A stretch of DNA of 64,000 bases from Oxytricha trifallax (GCA_000711775.1 ARYC01000461.1:1-64000); one strand, 5' to 3'; counted from the stretch's first letter, positions 46,643 through 58,948 are shown. The notes: generated from the letters alone by a model not told the origin. Program-made: numbers and translations.

Positions 46643-47670
46643 AAGTATAATAAAAATGTGAAGACTGTTATAAAAGAATCAAAAATGAAAATAATTATGA
46701 TTATGATCTTAGCCAAATACATCAACTAAAATCAAACTGTAGCCTATTTGAAAAAAGATTAATTGCTTATTTATTTTATTTTATTTAATTAATTAATCAA
46801 CTATTAAAAATGGAATTTTGTTTTTTTCAATTTTTCTGAATCATTTGTATTTTAGGGCTTGTCTGTTCATATCAATGGAGTACTTTACATTGAAATTTTT
46901 TTTTGTGTGTTTTTTTTGTCTAAAAAAATTTAGATATTTTCAGTTATCTCCTTGAGCTATCTTCAGGATATCTTCCTAAAAAAAAATAAAAAATGGAATT
47001 TTACAGTAGCAATACCAGTAGTAGCAACAGCAATAGTAATTACAGTAAAATCAACAATAATAACAATAAAATCAAGAATATTTACTGCTAATGGATTTTT
47101 CTAAAAAAATCCAATTTAATAATTCAAGTTTTGTGAACTATTGATAATGAAGATGATGATAATAATTTCGATGAAAACTAATGCTAAATTTCCAAATTAA
47201 TTTTCTGAAATTCTCTAAAATTTCAGATAAACAGTAAATATTCTTGATTTTATTGTTATTATTGTTGATTTTACTGTAATTACTACTGCTGTTGCTACTA
47301 CTGGTATTGCTACTGTAAAATTCAATTTTTTAATTTTTTTTTATGAAGATATCTTGAAGATAGCTCAAGGAGATAACTGAAGATGTCTAAATTTTTTTGA
47401 CAAAAAAACACACAAAAAACAATCTCAATGTAAAGTACTCCATCGATATGAAGAGACAAGCCCTAAAATACAAATGAATCAGAAAAGTTGAAAAAAACAA
47501 AAATTCCATTTTTAATAGTTAATTAATAAAAATAAAATAAATAAGCATTCAATCTGTTTTCAAATAGGCTACAGTTTGATTTTAGTTGATATATTTAGTT
47601 AAGATCATAATCCTAATTATTTTCATTTTTGATTCTTTTATATCAGTCTCCACATTTTGATTATACTTTA
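46643..47670. repeat. ~1-kb palindrome with a low-complexity ORF in its arms
   Basis: Arms of about 440 bp (46643-47085 and 47235-47670), near-perfect, around a ~150-bp spacer. The left arm on plus (and the right arm on minus) carries a short frame from ATG 46993 rich in Ser and Asn (SSNTSSSNSNSNYSK), from AGC/AAC/AAT repeats. Could be a foldback element or palindromic IES; it abuts a coding-like segment at 47690, as the 27-29 kb palindromes do. Confidence 0.85.
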
Positions 47671-47689
47671 TTAATATTACTACCGTTTA

Positions 47690-48000
47690 TTCCTAGCCTC
47701 TTGCTAAGAACCCTGGCACAAAGCATGGGTCCGGCACTGTGAGTTGGTCAATGACTAGATTTCTAATTTTTATTTTTATCTGGTATGATTTTGATTCCGA
47801 GGTGTGATTGAGTCTCGAGATGCTCTGGTTCAGTGATTGATCTGTATCTGTACTTGTCAAATGCCCTGTCACTAAGGAGTCAAAGTAGTGCAACTTCGGA
47901 ACAAGTGTTTGTCTAGTGCAGGAGTAGCACTGACTTCTTCCAGGGGTGCATGCCCCTCGCACTTTGCTCCGTCAGGACGTTAAGTGTAGTTACTTCAAGG
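47690..48000 (-). other. Coding-like segment, hypothetical (possible MDS)
   Basis: GC ~45% in an AT-rich setting. A minus-strand frame is open from 47962 (no upstream ATG before TGA) and reads ACTPGRSQCYSCTRQTLVPK, then SLNQSISRLNHTSESK and VPDPCFVPGFLARG, continuing through UAR codons into the palindrome. No family recognised. The lack of a start suggests an internal MDS, if real. Confidence 0.4.
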
Positions 48001-51000
48001 ATTCTAAATCACTTACTCATATTAAATACTAAAGGTAAATGTATATCTATTCATTTGTTGAGGATTACTAATATATTTGTTTTTAGTTATTGTTAATTTA
48101 AAATGCATTCGTTTTTATTTTTATAGTTAAAGAGTTATTAAAAACTATTCTTAATAAAATGTTTTGATATTGCACATTCTGGGAACGAAGAGGCAAGTAA
48201 ATATGAAAGGTTAATTTTTTAATGGAAAGTTTAATTTTACTTGATAATTTATATTGATATAATTAATTTGATTTCTTTCAATACTAAGGTATTTTAGATA
48301 ATAATTAGAGAAAATTCTCACATGTGATGATTGGTTTATTAATGTGTAAGTTGCTTGATTATATATATATATATATATCTTAAATTCTTTATCCAGTACA
48401 TTATGAAGTATATTACCAGATTATATTTTTTTCTTTTTTAGATATAAAATTAAAAGCAACAATTTGACATCTTGAATTTATATTATGAATTTCCAAAATC
48501 TTCCTGCATTTAAGCAATATAGAGAGATAAAAGTCAAAATTTGATGAATAATAAAACATAATTTACATATTTTATAGCTCTAGCTTACTCTTGAAGCGAA
48601 AACTTGGTGCGTAAAGTATCAAATTTCTTGTTTATTAAATAAATCTGCTCATAGGTTAAGGTATACTGATAACATGAAGAATAGAATTTTAACAAAAATT
48701 GAGTCATCCAGCAGACCATGGTGAACTTCGTAAATTGCTTATGAAATCTTCTTTAAGAGAACTGTAGCAAGCTTAAATTTTCTTTCAATTATATACTCAA
48801 TGTTAATATTTATCAGAATAGACAAAATTGGAATATATAAATTGATTTATCTTTATAGTAAAGGCCTTCATATTTTGCTTTAACTACCTTTTTTATTCTA
48901 TTTTTCATCTCTTTTTTATCATTATCTCAGCTCTATTCTGCTATTGTCACTACTCTTGAAGTCTGATTTCTAATTAAATAATTTAAGTCACAAAAACAAT
49001 TAAACTGTTACATATTTTGGCTTAAATTATTATTAGTTCAATCTACACCGTGATAAGTTATCTTTTTATTATAATGAGTTATTAATTTAATTTACAATTT
49101 CCTGATAAATTTTCATTATCATAAAAATGATTATTTGCATATTGATTGAATACTTATTATTAGTTAATTGTCGCAATATGATAATAAATATCCAAATAAA
49201 GATCAGATTGATTTTAGATACTAATAAAAGTCATTAATATTTTTACAAATGTTGGTGCATAGATCAGTATTCTGTTCTTTCTGTTTCATATCACAGATAG
49301 TTTTTTATTTTTTAGTTGCAGATGAAATAAATTAAAATGTAATAAATTAAAATTCAAATGTAATCATAATTATATCATACAATCTTAAATTTAATTTATT
49401 GTACCTTAAATAAACAGCATATTTCCCTTGAACATATAAAAAAAAAATTCTAAAAATAAGAATTTAAAATGAAACTTTATTATTTAATTTACAATTCTTG
49501 ATTAAAATATCCTGACAGTAGACTATGTTTATTTAAACAATACAATAGACTAGTAAATATTTGAAGTGCCATATAAAATACAAATTAAGTTTGTTTACCT
49601 CAGATGCAGACAGTCAAATTATAAATATAGATTATAGATATTTCGTACTAAAGTGTCATTATTTCAACTTTATGTGGAGTTAATGGTTCATTTTAATCGC
49701 AAATATTTTTCAATAATTGCTGATAGAAGCAAAACTGAAGCATTTATTTTCCAAAGTTCGAAAGCATATAGTGATTAAAAAAATTACAACAATTTTAATG
49801 TACATAATTTTGTCTCTAAATTATAAATAAACATTCATATAATGTTTTTAACAGAATTAAAAATTTTATGATAAAAAATATAATTTTGTGCACCAAATCA
49901 ATTTCAGTTTTTGTATTAATATATAATCATATCTGCGAAGTTAAGGCTTTAATAGCATAAATATATTTAAATTTTACCCATTGATTGTTTATCAGTGGTA
50001 ATGAAAGCAATAGAAAATGTGTAGGCTAATATAGATGCCTTTGTATAAACAACCCAATTATTCTTTGGTTTGAGTTAAATTTAATTAGCAATGATAAAAT
50101 AATATTTTCTTCAATTACAGCTGATTGTCATTTATTACTATTTGACAATTAAATTTTATAATATTAAGCTGTTTTATGATAAATTACTACAATAACATTG
50201 ATTTTTGAATTAGATTTTTGAAGTTTAATATAATATCAGTTCGGATTATTTCTCTCAAGTAAATAGATTAATAATTTAAGTATATCAGTAAAAGTATCTT
50301 TATACAAAACAACAACCAATCTAAGTTTTAAATTAACAGGCTCATACTTTATATATAAATATTTTAATATTATCAATTAGTTATAAATAGTTAGTCCTAT
50401 GATGATTTGGTGTAGCTAAAGAATTTGAAATGGCTTTTTATTATTAGTCTTATACTTAAACTGCTGTTCCCTTGTCTTGCTGACATTTCAAGTGTCAAAA
50501 AAATATTTCAAATTTCAAAAATTATATAATCCAAAACATAAGTTATATAAACATAAAAAACAAATCAATTCAAGTAGACATATATTACGAGTTCAATTAT
50601 TATGTAGAAGAATACTGCAATGAGAATTTAATTAAAAGAATTTGATCAAAAGAGCTAGAGCTATCAATATGAGTAAGAAGGAGAATTTTATCTTTAACGA
50701 TCTTCAGTAAATCATATTTATATGACAAGAAACGGTATCAATAAACATCTACTTCAATTATAAAGTCAAATTTATTAAGATTTTTAATGTTATATTCTAT
50801 TCTAGTATTATTATAATGCCGAGACTTAATTAATTGACTCTGGCAAAATATTCTAAATATAAGAATTTAAAGTGATCAATGCAATTGCATCATATAAACG
50901 TAATTATTCAGAACTCACTTTTAAATGTAATCACTTATATTCCCAGCTAAGCTAAAACCTTTTTATTTTATGTTCTTGCTTCAATTTGAAATTCATCTTA

Positions 51001-51570
51001 TTCTTTAATAATTGTAGGCTCTCTTTATTTTTTAACTTAAACACAATGCTTGAATATGTCATTGTAATAAATCAAGTTTTTACAAAAATGCATTTGTTTT
51101 AAAACTCTTAAAATTTCAGTAATTTATCAATTATTAGAGAGCTAGAAACGAGTACTTGAACGTTTCTTCTTAAATGATTATTTTAAAACATCTAAATAAT
51201 GACAATTCTATTATAAAATTAATAATTTTATCGATTATGAATTCATATACGAGTAAGTTCTATTAATAGTTAAAGCATTTTTGAAAGCAATATATTTGAT
51301 AATTTTTAGTAAAAATTCGCTTCAATGTGCAAATTTAGTATAGTATAATAATCTAAAAAAGTAAAAATAGTATAGTTTCTAGATTAATTACAGTTGTTCC
51401 AATTTCTTATTTTATTTGGAATTATATTAATAATAAATGATGCTATATAAGAGATGAATACTCCAAAGAATACATAATATAAAGTAGATTTGTTTTTGTT
51501 AAAGAATTTTTAAACTACCAAAAAATAAATTTTAAATTTTAGTGAATTAGAATAATAAATTATTATTAAA
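48001..51570. other. AT-rich DNA, nothing recognised
   Basis: About 3.6 kb with an (AT)n run near 48361-48379. No gene or repeat supported. Confidence 0.45.
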
Positions 51571-52191
51571 TTAGAAAGTTAATTGCTAATGGTACCAACC
51601 ACTTAGGACTTTCTAATAGAGCTTTCTTTTATACTAAGGCTTACCGAGGGCAGGTAGGGGTTGCTGGGCGAAACGCATTAGGGACCAGTTGTTGGGGTTC
51701 AATCTATCAGCTACAATCCTCGAGTGGAATTGGACACAAGGATTTCCCTGCATAGATGAGTTACCTAGCTTGAGTTCAATTTCCAATGTAATAGGGAGCA
51801 GGATGAAGGTACGCTATGCCTTCAAAAGTGAGAAGACGAAAACCATTTAAACCAACGATAAGGATTTTTCTCCCACACCGGGTTAGGGTACTGAAGCTAC
51901 CACAGCGAAAGGACAGCGATTACGTTTCCCAGCAGCGGTGGGACCGGTAAGAGTTTTTCTCTAATTTCTGTCACTCTGTTGAATTCTACGAGCTCTGTCC
52001 CGGGTTATAAATAGCTGACATCATGATTTAGAGGAGACAAGGTGATAGCGAGATTGGTTTTTTCGGAGTTTTCTACTTCATGACTGCCACATCACGGAAT
52101 TGCCACGTCAACTTACTCAGATACATCTACGTCACGACTTAGATTGATGGTTTGATTTTAGTATTAAACAGTGAATGATAAATTTATTTTA
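51571..52191. repeat. ~620-bp GC-richer dispersed repeat, copy 2
   Basis: Direct-orientation partner of 35738-36363. Conserved landmarks: GGGGTTGCTGGGCG, GGATGAAGGTACGCT, CTGAAGCTACCACAGCGAAA, GATTACGTTTCCCAGCAGC and GAGATTGGTTTTTTCGGAG. Differences keep several stems possible. It lies ~310 bp left of the MT-A70 pseudogene, but copy 1 has no such neighbour, so it is probably not part of that element. Confidence 0.8.
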
Positions 52192-52498
52192 TTTATATCA
52201 TTAATATAATTGTAAATTTTGTTTAGAGATAGGTTTATGCAATATTGTAAACTATAAAATGTGTTAGATTATTAATAGTATAGTTGTTTATATCATATAC
52301 CTATAGTTATTTTATGATATTTAGATTTGAAGTTAATTAATTTCTCAATTATTTTAAAAATAAAGAAGCTTCTAATGATTTAATCTATAATTAAGACTGT
52401 TAGTTAGGAAAATGTTAGGATTTGTAGTAGATAATCATGATATGTAATAAGTTTAGATTATTTAATAAATTTATGCCAATTAATTACAACTCTTCTAC

Positions 52499-53567
52499 TC
52501 ACTCTATAAATTAAATATCATCGATACTCTCTGCTTAGTTGCCAAAAATGTCCCATCCAGGTATTTTATTGTGCGGACTAGCGATAATTTCAAGATTTTA
52601 TTTATCTGGAACCAATTACTGAATATATTCATAGATTTAATTAGGCTTCTAAAAGTGCTTTTACCATGTGTGGCATCATAACGCTGTCAACTTGCATATA
52701 TTTGTACATATCTGAAACATCTCCTTTAATCGCAATAATGAATTCTTCATGTGGACGAGCTGTGTATTTTACCTATCTATGATGCAGCTTCCCATTTTTG
52801 GTTATTTTTTACCAACTCGCATCTATCAAGTTAGTTCCCTATAGTCATGGATTTCTAAGAATTTCTCTGCCAATTTTATCTTTTAATTTACTATCCAGAT
52901 AACTAAGATACCGCGCTCTTAAACCAGTTCTACATCTCTAAAAATTCTTCATCTAATAAAGTTGGGTAGGGAAGCTTCTACTTTAGTCTCTATGGTCGGT
53001 CCATCATTATCACATCATAAAGTTGGCCCTTGCGTTACAGCATATCATATCCGATTTTATTCCCACATTTTGATGTCTCTAGCATTCTCTGTATTAATAT
53101 TTGGCTCATAGATGAGTTTATAAGTCATATTTTTAATTCTTTTATTATTGTTATTAATTTATGATTTTTTGGAATTCTAATTTTTACAATAGCAGGGCCA
53201 TCATATATGCCCTTTACAGTCTCCTAAGCTTTTTTTTTAATAAAAATTTTTCATTTTAATTCTTTTTCAAGCACCTATTGATATGTCTTTTGCAGTTGTT
53301 TTTAAAATAAAAAACTTGGTCACAGTAGGGACAAGAAGTCTTGCCATCTAACTATTGTTCCTGCTTTTCTGATTTATGATGATCTCTGTGAAATGCGTAA
53401 TATGTTAATTGAGGGCATGTTTGCTTTCATGTGTGGACTCGCAGTATGGGCAACTATCTAGGTTTGTATGGTCCATGATTAGGGTCATTTGATAAAAATT
53501 ATTTTTAAGATTGGATAAACTTATAATTAAAAACTGTTATCTTCGATGTAGCTGCGTTACTTACCAT
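52499..53567 (-). pseudogene. Zinc-finger/MT-A70 adenine methyltransferase, decayed
   Basis: Possible start ATG 53567-53565; TGA 52501-52499. Two zinc fingers come first: CPYCESTHESKHALNQHITH(F)H and CPYCDQVFYFKNNCKRHINRC (C-X2-C-X12-H-X3-C), the second preceded by LDGK as in TBE 57 kDa proteins. Then the MT-A70 pieces, in order and across at least five frame changes: YDVIMMDRPQ (place of the catalytic DPPW, degenerate), LPYPTLLDEEFLEM, QERGILVIWIVN, TKNGKLHHR, RPHEEFIIAIKGD, IYEYIQQLVPD and EIIASPHNKIPGWDIFGNQ. These match the MT-A70 family (N6-adenine methyltransferases such as MTA1/METTL enzymes). No longer functional. Confidence 0.82.
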
Positions 53568-53582
53568 GGGATTGAATATTGG

Positions 53583-54238
53583 GCCGGAACCAGGAGTCAG
53601 GCAAGAGGATTCCGGGGGCAGAAGTCAGGCTCTTGGAGCTTCTCATTAAGAGTCATCTTTTAAATGCCTACAATGTTCCTAGTCATAACTTTTGTTTTCA
53701 CACTCCTTCTCGATATGTTACGATCTTAAGTCACCTCAAAATGTAAACCATTCAGTACATTAGTTTAAATTTTCTCAATAATTTATTCTCAGATAATTGA
53801 CTTGTTGATTGTATCAAATCATGATAAAAGAGAGAGAATAATTTATACTTTGTTAGAGCTCCATCTGAGGTGCCATTGATTGACATTTTAAATATAATTA
53901 ATAAATATAATTCATAATTATTGACTTAAATAGCTTAAATTTAATCTTTAATGGCTTGAAAGCTTATTAAATAATCGATTATAATACTATTGTTTAGCTA
54001 ATGTTTGATACACAATTAAAAAATTATAAATAATCTGAAAATAAAAACATAGTAATATATACCCTAATCTACTCTATATTCTTTTAATTATAATGTTTAT
54101 AAAATAAATGGTATTAATAGCAGTTTTATTCCTTTAACTCATTCATAATGATATTCTCACAACCTTACATAATCCATCTCTATGTAATAAAGTAAGATAG
54201 AAAAAAGTTAAGAGCTTGACTGACGCCTGGCTCCGGCT
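53583..54238. mobile_element. Possible ~655-bp insertion with GC-rich inverted ends
   Basis: Left end GCCGGAACCAGGAGTCAGGC and right end GACTGACGCCTGGCTCCGGC are imperfect complements (about 18 of 20). The left end has a second related unit (CAGAAGTCAGG). The interior is AT-rich with no gene. Removing it would bring the divergent spacer (about 970 bp) down to roughly the size seen in TBEs. No target duplication recognised. Confidence 0.5.
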
Positions 54239-54533
54239 AAATGTGTCATATAATGGCGTTTTAGAAACTTCTATAGATAATCTGCTTGCTTTTATTATAT
54301 TTAACATTGGTTATCATAACTTAGATCTGAACATGAAATTACATTTATTGTTATAAAAGCCCTCATTAGTATAAAATCTATTACTTTTTACTAGCAATAA
54401 TTTGGCTAGCTCTCAAACAATAGAATCAGACAAGCTCTATAGACTAGGTTCAGGAAGACAATGACTACATTAAACTTATAAAAAAGGTGACTTATTAGTT
54501 ATTAACAAAAATTATAAAGAATTATGAACCTTG

Positions 54534-55268
54534 ATAGTCAAGTTAGGGATTAGAGAGCTTTAAAACAAATTTAGCTCTAAAAGTGACACAATACTTTTCT
54601 TGAAATTTAATAGTAAGTATATTTAATTATATTAGTTTTACGGGTATTTTTTGCCTGCTGATGACCATGTAACCATGAGATTTCTAAGAAACTTTTTTAA
54701 GGGAGACAAAGATTCGCTAAAAGCAGCTGATGTAATGGCCTTCAACGTTCCATACTACTCGGAACTTTCTGTTGGAAAAATATTCCATTAGTTAAAAATG
54801 ATGAAAGATTCATGAGTTTCATAAATTATTATAATGACCACAAGACACTCCCAGATAGAAGGTACTTCTATGGAGTCCTGGGCACCCTATATCCACAATT
54901 TCTAAGCAACTTGGTCAAGGATGCCAATAGAGTGAGAAATATTTCTGATGCAGAGGAAGAGAAAAAGAATTTAATTTAGATAAGAGAGGATATATTCAAG
55001 AAAATTCAGCAGGAGCCATTTTTTTCTAGTTCCTCAATTATTTTGAATAACTATTATTATAGAATAAAAACGAAAAGCTTTACAATATATTGAATGAGAA
55101 ATCTAGCCCAGAAAGCAGAGATAGAAAAGAAAGTTCCATGAATTGAGCCAGAACTTTGCTGACTTTAAGCAAGAAACCGACCTTGGAGAACTTAAAAATA
55201 TTATGAAAGAGGACTTAGAAAAGATGTAGGGAAAGACTGGAGCCTATGGTGATGTGGAAATGGAATGA
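54534..55268 (+). pseudogene. Divergent homologue of the TBE 22 kDa protein, with two introns
   Basis: ATG 54534 (MNLDSQVRDQRALKQ), TGA 55266-55268. Intron 1 is 54613-54635 (23 nt) and intron 2 is 55029-55062 (34 nt). Matches to the TBE protein: FLPADDHVTMRFLRNF (FLPT...FLK), FNVPYYSELS (IPNYPEIS), LPDRRYFYGVLGTLYPQFL (LPERNFFFGVLATLKPEYL), QQEPFFSS (QKHPFISS), then after intron 2 FHELSQNFADFKQ (KHELSQRLYKDLQ). It carries in-frame TGA and a frameshift near 54795. Intron 2 interrupts the same codon context (Ser | Lys) as in TBEs. Confidence 0.82.
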
Positions 55269-55307
55269 ATTTCAGTGTTTATAACTAATAATTCAATTAT
55301 ATAATGT

Positions 55308-56344
55308 TCAATATATCAAGCTATAAAGGCTTTCATTATTCTAATATATCGATTAATAATTCTCACAATTGTCATGGTAGAAACACTTTCTAGTGACTTC
55401 CTGACTAATCTTATGTGTTAATTTTGGCTTAAACCGAAATTTAATCGAACCAGCTCTTGCTTATAATGGTGCTTAACTTGGGGAAAAAACTTCTTCAATA
55501 CAATTATAATCCGAAGAGTATGGCGCGTTGAAAACATAGCTTCCCATCCATAACTCTCGATCTTGCCTTAAATCTTCTTGCTATGGTGCAACCTTAAGCT
55601 GTCCCAAAATATCGATATAATTTTGTAGTGATTTCTTACTTCTAAATAATCGATCATTGTAACCTTGGCCTCAATTTTTATTGACTTTGACTTGATATAG
55701 TAGCCTTCTAACCCTTCCTCGAGACTGATACAAAAAATGGCGACTTATGTCTGTAACTTCAGTCCTTCCTTATAGTTCTCAAAATTTATCCCAGGCTTTG
55801 CCCATGTCTTAGCCTCAACTTGAAGACAATTTCATTCATTTATGAAATTTTTACCCCATCGTTGATCTTGCCATATCGAGCTGAAAAGATTTAGAATCGT
55901 TGCTCATCAATTATCTAAAGTTTTGATGGCTTCAACTAATATCTTGATTTCATCATCTTATATTTCATTTTGTTTTCTTGTATAGGTAGTATATCTAAGA
56001 AGCTGATATGGTATGGTCATGGACCTTTTTATGAAACATCAAAGCTCGACTTTGCAAAGAGTACCCACGCCATTGCTCATAAGTTTTTCGAATCCAGCAA
56101 ATATTCAACATGTTCTCTTTTAAGGCTAGTTCTAGTGAGACGAGCTTCTTTGCTTTAAACCCTTATATTTTCTAGGGATTATTGGCAGATCAATGCAACC
56201 TAATAATGCTTTGTAAGCCCTACAATCAATCTTGCCTATATCCCCAGGCTTATAATATAATTTCGATCGATTTGTAGGAGTCTAAGTCCCAAACCGTAGT
56301 AAAAGTATATAATCATTTTTTGAAAGTTATTTTGCCGCATCCAT
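55308..56344 (-). pseudogene. Divergent TBE-type DDE transposase, decayed
   Basis: ATG 56344-56342, TGA 55310-55308; about 1037 bp against 1065 for the TBE gene. Aligned pieces: YILLLRFG (YIDLLFKLRYG); YEQWRGYSLQSRALMFHKK (the YWAHF...QRAIMFH region); VEAKTWAKPGINFENY (QKSWYKR..NIEVY); TQVAIFCISLEEGLEGYYI (TMAILGVISEDTGLETYVI); IISIFWDSLRLHHSKK (second Asp); and NAPYSSDYNCIEEVFS (NVPYSPQFNGIEFYWG, catalytic Glu). The first catalytic Asp appears changed to Asn (MNCLQ/NEIVF region). Several frameshifts and TGA codons. Distant homology only, but collinear throughout. Confidence 0.82.
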
Positions 56345-58526
56345 CCAATAGAGAAGGTACGAGATAGGTTGTTAAATTATTAATTGTTATTTATTAACTT
56401 TTATTATTAAATATCATGAATGTAATAAACCAAAGAATATTTACCAATTGGAAGTGATTATTGATCAAAATAATATTACAGTAAATCTTAATTATTATTT
56501 GATATTTTATTATCAAGTATGAATATTAAAATTTAGTAGTAAATAACTTAGGTTAAGCAATTAAAACAAATTGTATACAGATTTGATATATCATAGTTTA
56601 TCAGAAAAAATCTAATATAAGAACTGAAAATTAATATTTTTTTCTTTATTTGTTCAATTGTTGAAATTAATTACGAATAAATTAAATTTGCGTTTTATTA
56701 AGTATTGATATAGACATTATATAATATATGTATAATGACTATATATTTTATTATTCATATATAGAAAAGGCTTCAAGATTATATCATAGTAAATATATTA
56801 TATATTTATTGAAAGTGATAGTAGATTCTATATACTAATGCAAGTTTATAAAAGCAGACATATATTTGCTAAGATTTAGGCGAACAAGGCAATGAAAAAG
56901 GTCAAAAGTAAGAACCTGTACAAAAGAAAGAAAAGGTTTTTATTAACGTATAGGAATAAGAAAATCAAATTTTCATGTGATAGGCATATCTCAACAAATT
57001 AATGTTATTATAATTAAACCATTAAGGAAATTAATACTGGAGTTAAAGCAATCAAGATAATTTAATTAGATTTTTATTTTATCCTTTCTACACCATCTGT
57101 CAACATTTCCCCAGGGTTTACTGATTTTTTATTATATAGGAACCATATTTGAGTATCTGACTCATGTTAATACGGCAAAACAATGTGTGATATACAAACT
57201 AAACATATATCAGATAAATTAATCAATAAATCTTCACAAAAAATATAAAAGATTTATGATTGTATTAATTAATTAAACTAATTATTTATTTATATATTTT
57301 TAAAGAATGTTAAATATTATACAAATGCCAAAAAAATTATGTAAAGTATATTTGAAATGAAAAATATAATTTGTTATTTAAATAAAAACAGTCAATAAAA
57401 AATGTAAAAAATAATTTTAAATAAGTTAATGGTGATTTTTAGAATGTGTAAAATGTCAAAGAGTTTTTCCTTTGTGAAAGCGTAGTCAAATAGCTCATAA
57501 ATTTTAATGATTAAATTAACAGATCAATATAGACAAGAATAAGCTTGAGTATGGTAGTTGGGAAAGTGTTGATATGAAATTGCAATTTAAATAGGTTAAA
57601 CGTGATTTCTTAATTTATTATTGAAATTATTCATTATTATTATTGTATATGAATTTTTCAAAATTATAATTTATTTGAATGTATAATTAAAACAGATTAC
57701 AATTTCATTACAATAAACTAAAATGGGGAAGAGATATTTCACTTATAAATACCTTCTTCAAGTAATTCATATCAATTATACATTTATTGTACTATATTAT
57801 TTTGATTAATACTTACTTCAAGTTGCTATAGTGATTAAATATAACTCGATAAAAGCTTGGTGAAGCAATTTTATATAGAAATTGAGTAAAAAAAGTAGAA
57901 TAAGCAAGTTTAAAATGAATAAATGAAGGAAATGCCATCAATTTATTACGTCCAATATATAGCACAAACACAAAAAAGAAAATATATATTGATATAATAA
58001 TTGATGCAGTTGCTTCGGTCTAATAGAATCATTTGAGAAATTACTAAAATAAATTATATAAAAGATATAATTAACAAGGGCAGTTAAAAAAATCAAAGAA
58101 ATATCTGTATTATTGCACTTGTCATTTAGGCATTTTTTGTAATCACTTGTAATTAAATTTACAACTTTAAAATAATGCCAGATTTTTGTATTTTAAAATT
58201 ATGCATTTTCCTATTCTTTTCTATTTTATCAATAATATAAAATATGTTAAATTTTGATAAATAACTTAAAATTTAGCTATAGAAGTAAAACAATAATTAG
58301 AAAACTTTTAATAAGCTTCGTTAAATTTTATTTAATTGATAAATATATTTTTACAAAAAATGTATGCTTTTATTAATAATTAATTTTTTATTTATGATAG
58401 TTGATTTTATATATTCTTTAATCTAAAAGATTAATGCTAGAAAAGTTAATAATTTTAATACTCATAAAAACTGTTATCATAAGCAACAAAAGGAATAATA
58501 TACAAATTAATAATTATATGTAATTT
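56345..58526. other. AT-rich DNA, nothing recognised
   Basis: About 2.2 kb. Searched by eye for a terminal repeat matching the left flank of the divergent element; none found. A slightly GC-richer patch at 57090-57185 has no readable protein. Confidence 0.45.
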
Positions 58527-58948
58527 GAGGAGAAGTTTCCTGCACAATTGTTTTATTATAAATTTAATAAATTTTACATAAATTAAAAAATTGTATATTT
58601 TTATGACAAATTAAATATTAAAAGGATATAGAGATATGATGGGAAAAGTAGTTTAAGAGTTTATATAACAACTTAAGGAATTACCTTAAATACTTAAGAA
58701 AAATATATATAGTGAATCAATTCCAACCTAACATTTTAAAGAGTTCTTAGATGAACTGGTATTCAGAAGAAACGAGATAGAGCTTGGATGGTTCTTAGAA
58801 TACAAAATAATAGAGGTATTGATAAATTTATTAATAAATTGAGTATAATTTTAACAATCAAATTAGTACGGAAGTTGTTTGATAGTTGTTATAAAGATTA
58901 ATTTAATAAAAATATATAAGATTAGTGTAGGAAACTTCCATCCCCCAC
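58527..58948. mobile_element. 422-bp relic of an IS1595/ISXO2-like transposon
   Basis: Ends GAGGAGAAGTTTCCTGCAC and GTGTAGGAAACTTCCATCCCC, close to those of 22892-23275. TAATTT occurs directly outside both ends (58521-58526 and 58949-58954), a likely partial target duplication. Contains a transposase C-terminal remnant on plus. Confidence 0.75.
58636..58842 (+). pseudogene. IS1595/ISXO2-like transposase, C-terminal remnant
   Basis: Open to TGA 58840-58842. Reads QEFIQQLKELPQILKK, then SIPTQHFKEFLDELVFRRNE, the typical C-terminal LDEF.(F/W)R(R/Y)N block of the family. The homologous block in the 22892 element is VPAQHAQRLFDEFFF. The catalytic part is deleted. Confidence 0.7.

Larger units (their letters stand above)
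52499..56344. mobile_element. Relic of a divergent TBE-like element carrying an MT-A70 methyltransferase
   Basis: Three decayed genes in exactly the TBE order and orientation: zinc-finger protein (minus), 22 kDa homologue (plus), transposase (minus), with the last two converging (39 bp between stops). The zinc-finger gene continues into an MT-A70 adenine methyltransferase domain rather than a kinase. Coordinates cover the genes only; I found no C4A4 terminal repeats or other inverted ends, so the true borders are unknown or lost. A ~655-bp GC-ended block sits in the divergent spacer. Confidence 0.82.

Noticed and set aside
51571..52191. Structured repeat as the left end of the MT-A70 element
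   Set aside because: The other copy at 35738-36363 has no such element beside it, and no inverted partner occurs right of 56344.
52200..56700. Terminal inverted repeats of the MT-A70 element (e.g. shared CATGATAT words near 52430 and 56415)
   Set aside because: Matches are short and AT-only; nothing beyond chance could be seen.
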